Below are positions 59,253 through 64,000 of a stretch of 64,000 bases of DNA, one piece after another. The DNA comes from Epiperipatus broadwayi (Eukaryota > Onychophora > Udeonychophora > Euonychophora > Peripatidae), in the NCBI GenBank assembly GCA_028023455.1, contig JAQFVV010012420.1, positions 5,535,770 to 5,599,769 on the forward strand, given 5' to 3'. A model generated the notes under the pieces. The model was given only the letters and a program-made list of their open reading frames with translations. It was not told the origin of the DNA and did not search any database. The position numbers and the translations under genes were made by a program. The number at the start of each line of letters is the position of its first letter. Position 1 is the first letter of the stretch.

Positions 59253-60218
59253 ATGGATTTAAAGCAATTAAATGGAATTTGGCTTTTAAAGGAATGGCGG
59301 AAAGTAACGGTTAAAGTTATTACGTTAAAGTGCAGAATAAAGTTTTTGTATTCCTGTCGGATTTTTAAAGTGTTTCCTAACTGTTGTTGTATTAAAATAA
59401 ATAAGTTATGTAAATTGAGTGTGAGATCTATGGATGATCTAAAAAATATAATACTTCGTAATATAATTGACCAATGTAAGTATTTGCTGTTTTATAATAG
59501 AAAGTATTTAAGAACATTAAATCATTTTATTTATGTTAATAATATTGATTATTTATATGAATATAAACAGATTTGTCAAATACGTTTTAATAATTTGCAT
59601 TCAAAAATGATGGATAAATTTAATAGGAAAATTGAACATTTGTATAATAAAAAGTTTCCAAGAAATTTTAGTGATCAAAACTATGTGAATATCTCTGGAG
59701 TTGATTTGAATTTTAATCAGCGTTATATTTTAAATTTTGGATCTAAATACGTCGGTGGAGGTTGGAAAGATTCTAGTATTGAATTAAATGCGGCGATTGA
59801 ATATTCGTTTGGTATTATAAATTGTGATTTAAATGATAGGAATAAAATAATTAATGAAATAAAAAATAAAACATTTGATAAGCAAAATGATAATGTTTGG
59901 TTAAAACAAATTTATGAATTTAAAAATTTTTTAAAAAGTAATAAATTAATTTGTTTGAAGGAGGACAAGGGTTTACGGATGTGCCTAATGAAACAGGATG
60001 AATATAATATGAAAATTATGGATCAAATGAAGAAGCTTTGTTTTGAAAAAAGTGAATTAAATAATATTGATACATATAGAATGAAATTTATTAATGACAT
60101 TTTAATGACTGCTAAAAAGAAAAAAGTTATTGATGCAAAGACATATTACAGTTTATATCCGTTGTCTGCAGTGTTTCCAAGAATCTTTGCAAATATAAAA
60201 TTGCATAAAAATTGTTAA
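59253..60218 (+). CDS. PLE protein, N-terminal part (pre-RT and RT fingers)
   Basis: 321 codons from ATG 59253 to a TAA at 60216. The N-terminal ~120 residues are basic and specific to this element. Residues 140-185 hold GVDLNFNQRYILNFGSKYV, shared with copy A. LICLKEDKGLRMCLMKQDEY (about 229-248) is the PLE finger motif (K-D-K-G), shared with copy B (LVCIKEDKGLRIYLLVKSDY). The end, SAVFPRIFANIKLHK, leads into RT motif 2. The frame stops because of a one-base shift in the A5 run near 60207-60211. The downstream frame is open from about 60199 and continues the expected protein (IVKRLRVIVDFGG). Whether the shift is a mutation or a programmed slip cannot be told. Confidence 0.8.
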   Translation: MDLKQLNGIWLLKEWRKVTVKVITLKCRIKFLYSCRIFKVFPNCCCIKINKLCKLSVRSMDDLKNIILRNIIDQCKYLLFYNRKYLRTLNHFIYVNNIDYLYEYKQICQIRFNNLHSKMMDKFNRKIEHLYNKKFPRNFSDQNYVNISGVDLNFNQRYILNFGSKYVGGGWKDSSIELNAAIEYSFGIINCDLNDRNKIINEIKNKTFDKQNDNVWLKQIYEFKNFLKSNKLICLKEDKGLRMCLMKQDEYNMKIMDQMKKLCFEKSELNNIDTYRMKFINDILMTAKKKKVIDAKTYYSLYPLSAVFPRIFANIKLHKNC

Positions 60219-60288
60219 AAGGTTAAGAGTAATTGTTGATTTTGGTGGTGTTTTTTATTATAATGCTTGTAGATATATTGAAAAAATA

Positions 60289-61617
60289 ATGCAAGATGTG
60301 CTTGGATTTGGAGATTATACGATTTCATCATCATTTGATTTTATTAATAGGATTAAAAATATAAAAATTGATAATAATGATGTTATGTGTACACTTGACA
60401 TATCTGAAATGTATGGTTCAATTAATCGTATTGAATCAATAGAGATTATTGAAAGAGCTTTGTTTTTAAAATCTATAGATAATAATATTAGGAATTTTAT
60501 TGTTAAAATATTAAGATTTGTGAATGATAATATATATATTAGGTTTAATGATTGCTTTTATAAAATGAATTTTGGTTGGCCAATGGGTCTTCCGGTGGTA
60601 TCACAGCTTTGTAATTTTTTTATTTCTAATTATGAGGTTAAGATATTGTCTCAGATAAAATATAAAGGAATTAAAGTATATTGTAGATATGTTGATGATG
60701 TATTTATATGTGCACATAATGAAATAATAGTTAATTTGTTTAATGAGTTAAATATGATTAATAATGTAAAATGGGTGTTAAATGAAGAGAAGGAAGATTC
60801 TATAAAGTTTTTAGATATATTTATTAAAAGAAATAATAATGTGTTTGATTATAATATGATTTTAAAGCCTGTGGAAATTAGGGGTTATATTCCATATAAT
60901 TCTAAAGTTCATATGAGTCATAAATTAGCTGGTTTGAAGTCATTTTTATTTAGAAATGATTATTTGTGCAAATTTATTAGTGATAAAATTGAAAATATTA
61001 ATGTATATATTACTGATATGTTGAATGTTGGTTATGGAAGGAATATTATTTATAATACAATTACAAAATATAATCAAAATAAGAGTAATAATAAGAAAAT
61101 ATTAAGTAAATTAAAAAGTGATAAATGGATTTCTATTCCTTTTATATCTAATCAACAAGCTAAATTAATTTATAAACTTTTTAGTGGTTTGTGTAGAATT
61201 TCTTTTTTCTCTTCAAATAATATAAATGATATGATAAATAACTCCAAAGCCAAGATTTCTAAGTTTGAATTAAGTTCTGTTATATATATGTTGGAATGTG
61301 GTTGTGGAATAAAATATATAGGGGAATCCAAATGTACATTACAAAAACGATATAATGATCATAAGACATTATATAAACGTGTACAGAAAGAAAATATATC
61401 TTCAGTAAATATGAATACTCCATCAATTATATTTGATCATAATAAAACATGTAATTATGGTTTTAAATTTAATAATAGAGATATAAAAATTATTCAAATT
61501 GAAAGGTGTAGTGAAAAACGTAAAATTAAAGAGGCAATGATGATATCTAGGAATAGAGGTGGTTTGATGAATAAACAATCGGCTAATATAAAGACAACAG
61601 AATTGTGGGAAATTTGA
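60289..61617 (+). CDS. PLE protein, RT palm/thumb and GIY-YIG endonuclease
   Basis: 442 codons from this ATG; the frame is open from about 60199, so the ATG is only the first Met after the frameshift. RT: motif A TLDISEMYGSI (residues 35-45, Asp37), motif B GWPMGLPVVS (96-105), motif C YVDD (134-137), then thumb RGYIPYNSKVHMSHKLAGLK (198-217). Endonuclease: VIYMLECGCGIKYIGESK (331-348) with paired Cys and YIG, Arg354 and His358 in KRYNDH, and the catalytic-type Glu415 in KIKEAMMI. The expected active-site residues are present. It makes cDNA by target-primed synthesis from a nick by the GIY-YIG domain. It differs from the CxCGxxYIGET lineage at 43 kb. Confidence 0.9.
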   Translation: MQDVLGFGDYTISSSFDFINRIKNIKIDNNDVMCTLDISEMYGSINRIESIEIIERALFLKSIDNNIRNFIVKILRFVNDNIYIRFNDCFYKMNFGWPMGLPVVSQLCNFFISNYEVKILSQIKYKGIKVYCRYVDDVFICAHNEIIVNLFNELNMINNVKWVLNEEKEDSIKFLDIFIKRNNNVFDYNMILKPVEIRGYIPYNSKVHMSHKLAGLKSFLFRNDYLCKFISDKIENINVYITDMLNVGYGRNIIYNTITKYNQNKSNNKKILSKLKSDKWISIPFISNQQAKLIYKLFSGLCRISFFSSNNINDMINNSKAKISKFELSSVIYMLECGCGIKYIGESKCTLQKRYNDHKTLYKRVQKENISSVNMNTPSIIFDHNKTCNYGFKFNNRDIKIIQIERCSEKRKIKEAMMISRNRGGLMNKQSANIKTTELWEI

Positions 61618-61755
61618 ATAGATTGAATGATGGGTAATGCAAGTTTTGTTTTTTGTACGTTTGTATTAACAGTTGATAAAGATTGTCAGTGAAACAATTG
61701 AAAGTACTTCTGGTAAAGAATATATTATTTAATTTTGAATACTGTGTTAAATATA
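61556..61755 (+). repeat. 3' pseudo-LTR of PLE C
   Basis: Contains the last coding residues, stop, and 3' UTR with the ATTGT/ACAAT hairpin and TTGAAAGTACTTCTGG (61684-61713). It is identical in nearly all positions to 58983-59180 and ends in (TA)n. Confidence 0.85.
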
Positions 61756-61762
61756 TATATAT

Positions 61763-61830
61763 AACAAAAAAGACTTATAAATCCAAGAAATATAATATTA
61801 TTTCTTGGATTTATAAATCTTTTTTTGTTT
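61763..61830. repeat. Near-perfect 30-bp-arm hairpin beside the PLE
   Basis: AACAAAAAAGACTTATAAAT plus CCAAGAAATA is followed by six bases and its reverse complement, with one C/T mismatch and one extra T. The borders are the PLE 3' TA tract on one side. It may be a tiny foldback element. Confidence 0.75.
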
Positions 61831-64000
61831 TTATATGTATTTCCTTTGATTAGTTTTAATATATATATATATATTCTAACTAATGAAAACAGGTTCTTTA
61901 CTTAATTAATTGATATAAAACGTATTTTGTAATCTTTCGATCGGTCATCCACGTTGCGAATCAAATATAACTAAAACGATTGGGAGAGTTTACAAATATA
62001 ACATTTATTATTGGACAGTTTAAGCTAATTATAACTTTATTTAAATGGTCACACATCCTCGTTATGGATCAATTGTAATATTTATTTCAGCTCAGGCGAC
62101 CACGCTATGCATTAATTATAACCTATATTTAAATCTATAGGGCATTCAAACACTTGCGGTTAAGTTGCATGCCAATTGTAACGTTTTAAGGATGGATCGA
62201 TGGATGCTTCATCACTCCCAGCTGACACTATTTCTAAAGCCTACTGGGATGATGATGATGGTATAGAACATCTATAATCTTATATGCCAGGGCACCAAAT
62301 TGCAACTTTAATAGAATATTGAGATTAAATCTCATTTCAATAGCTTTCAGCAATAATATTTAATGACTGGGTTAATAAATAATCAATCGAGTAAGAGACC
62401 ACTGAGAATGTATTAGAAATAATATTAATATTTTTGGAAATTCTTAGTTATTCTCAGCATGCTCACCATTCACCATCATTAAAGCTACAATTAAAATTTT
62501 GTTCTGATTACAAATAGTTCTATATCCATCTCCACCTTATTGATCCACGCCTCCATCATCCTCACATCCATAGGTCTATTACACTATTATCTCTTTTACT
62601 ATTAAATTTTTCTCCCATTACAATCTCTTCTCAGGTTTTTTTTAGAACAATTAGGTGTGGAGATCAAACAAACTGCGATAGATTATTGGTGATAAACAGC
62701 CCTCTCATGATCACCTCCAAGGTGATCTTGGGCTGTCTTATTTTGGGCTGTCTTTAATGTAGTTTAATGCCTATTTACATTAAAGCTTGAATAATTTAAG
62801 CTTATCAAATCTTTTAGAAAATAACATTATAACCATATTCACAATTAAAGTAAAATTATAAAGAAGTGCGTCTAGAGAGGTGTTTGAATACAACGGATGG
62901 GGAAAGGATTTTATGTCCATTCCCTGCATCTACTATCACTTAATATTTCAACTATATTAAATTATTAGGTAATTTTGAGTATTGCCATGCTACATAAGCT
63001 TGGAAAATTAACCATTTTAAATAAATTTTATCGGATATCATTTATGAAAATGATGAAACTATTAATAATAATATATTGATGTATGATTGGATTTGAGATG
63101 TCTAGATAATAATAATCCACAAAACATTGAGACATACGCAAATTTTATTTAAAACAAAACAAATTTTATTAATATACTACAATTCAATACATAATATATA
63201 CATTCACTTGATGACTCACATGGCTTTCCCCTGTTCTACAGCCGTATTATGATATAAAAACAAACTAAATAATAAATATCCCTACATCAATAGATAATAT
63301 CAAGAGGTTTTAAAATACAAGTCTTTATTTTTAATTATTAGGAAACCACAATTACCATGGAGTAATATTAACATAAGACAGTTAAAATATTATATACTTG
63401 CACATCTATTATATTTTTGTTCTCATTTTATCCCACATATAGCAAACAGTAAATCTCTCCCCCAATGTTTAATGCTTTTAGTTACTGATTTGTTTCTAAG
63501 GGTAATGCTTCCAATAATAAAATTTAATAATTTTATTTAATGATTTTATTCTAGTATTCTTTGCCCTATGCTAAACAATAGAGATATTTTATGTATGGTG
63601 AGACTAAGTTAATTTTGGTTACTTTCAAATGTCAATGAATCGGTATCTAGCTCAATCATCATCATACGTGCATACACACTATATTCATGTTCTTATGACA
63701 ATAATAATAATATTTTAGTAATATTACCTTTCCAGCGAAGTTCTCAGTTGGATGCGGATATATGTATTAAATAATTTCAGATATGCATTGCTTACACATT
63801 CGTAGGTTTTATTTAACCCTTAAGTTGAATATTTATTGACATTATTACTCTTGGCTCTTATTTACAAATTAACATATATCAAGAAAACAATATTCAAGTA
63901 TACTAATCGCACACACACTATCAGCACTTATCCTGATGTCAAATTGAGTTTGCGACGCTGTATCCAACATTTATAAGTAATGCTTAGTAATAGCTAGATT
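61831..64000. other. Intergenic; no gene seen
   Basis: Less AT-rich than most of the window. Contains a GATCACCT/AAGGTGATC palindrome near 62709-62727 and a splice-acceptor-like TTTCCCCTGTTCTACAG near 63226-63241 without an open exon after it. No coding motif. Confidence 0.45.

Larger units (their letters stand above)
58377..61762 (+). mobile_element. Near-complete Penelope-like element (copy C)
   Basis: Structure from left to right: an inverted copy of the element's 3' end (58377-58981), a direct copy of the extreme 3' end acting as 5' pseudo-LTR (58983-59180, leader to 59252), an ORF encoding RT plus GIY-YIG endonuclease (59253-61617, one frameshift), and a 3' pseudo-LTR (61556-61755). Such an inverted and direct 5' pseudo-LTR arrangement is typical of PLE insertions. 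The three copies of the 3' end are almost identical, so the insertion is young. TA tracts border both sides (58376-58388, 61750-61762). It is the most plausible autonomous or recently autonomous element of the window. Confidence 0.9.

Noticed and set aside
63210-63245. Strong 3' splice-like site
   Set aside because: No open frame or donor follows within a plausible exon length.

Overview
This is a strongly AT-rich, intron- and repeat-type stretch of a eukaryotic, almost certainly animal, genome. No bacterial or viral gene layout is present, no rRNA or intact tRNA gene was found, and no complete host protein gene can be supported. Nearly everything recognisable is transposable-element sequence: Penelope-like elements (PLEs) with GIY-YIG endonuclease domains, RTE-type and other LINE remnants, LTR elements that carry only a coiled-coil gag-like ORF, foldback/MITE structures, tRNA-derived SINE pieces and hammerhead-ribozyme retroelements. 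PLEs plus hammerhead retrozymes, RTE LINEs and (TA)n/(GATA)n microsatellites fit an invertebrate metazoan; the species cannot be fixed from the sequence.

Layout. 0.3-1.26 kb: a retrozyme-like unit of about 400 bp in tandem and inverted arrangement, with one copy of a hammerhead ribozyme that keeps every core base. 3.4-4.75 kb: decayed LINE reverse transcriptase on the minus strand. 5.4-5.96 kb: tandem satellite of about 115 bp. 14.72-20.53 kb: an LTR element with long (1.7 kb) LTRs and a coiled-coil ORF but no pol. 20.54-24.15 kb: a 3.6 kb palindrome with two 1651-bp arms that look like head-to-head LTRs. 25.14-28.95 kb: a second pol-less LTR element on the minus strand, itself hit by a small hammerhead-bearing insertion at 26.2-26.4 kb. 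29.7-31.66 kb: traces of a third such element. 34.06-38.97 kb: two PLE copies head to head, one interrupted by an RTE insertion. 39.0-39.3 kb: GATA/GACA microsatellite. 40.8-41.3 kb: degenerate array of about 70 bp. 42.37-43.68 kb: a foldback PLE with a perfect 16-bp target duplication, 42-bp repeats and a SINE. 45.4-48.0 kb: decayed RTE element on the plus strand. 48.27-48.74 kb: hairpin MITE. 56.4-57.3 kb: another LINE RT remnant. 58.38-61.76 kb: the best-preserved element, a PLE with an almost intact RT plus GIY-YIG ORF (one frameshift) and the inverted/direct 5' pseudo-LTR arrangement typical of the group.

The parts are linked as autonomous and dependent partners. The PLE supplies RT and endonuclease activity of the kind thought to mobilise hammerhead retrozymes, while the several LTR elements with only a coiled-coil ORF must borrow pol from elsewhere. 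A recurring theme is that different element classes sit directly in (TA)n tracts. Three stretches look like possible short host exons, at 33.29, 33.90 and 50.69 kb, but support is weak. The long remaining intervals are AT-rich sequence in which I see no gene.
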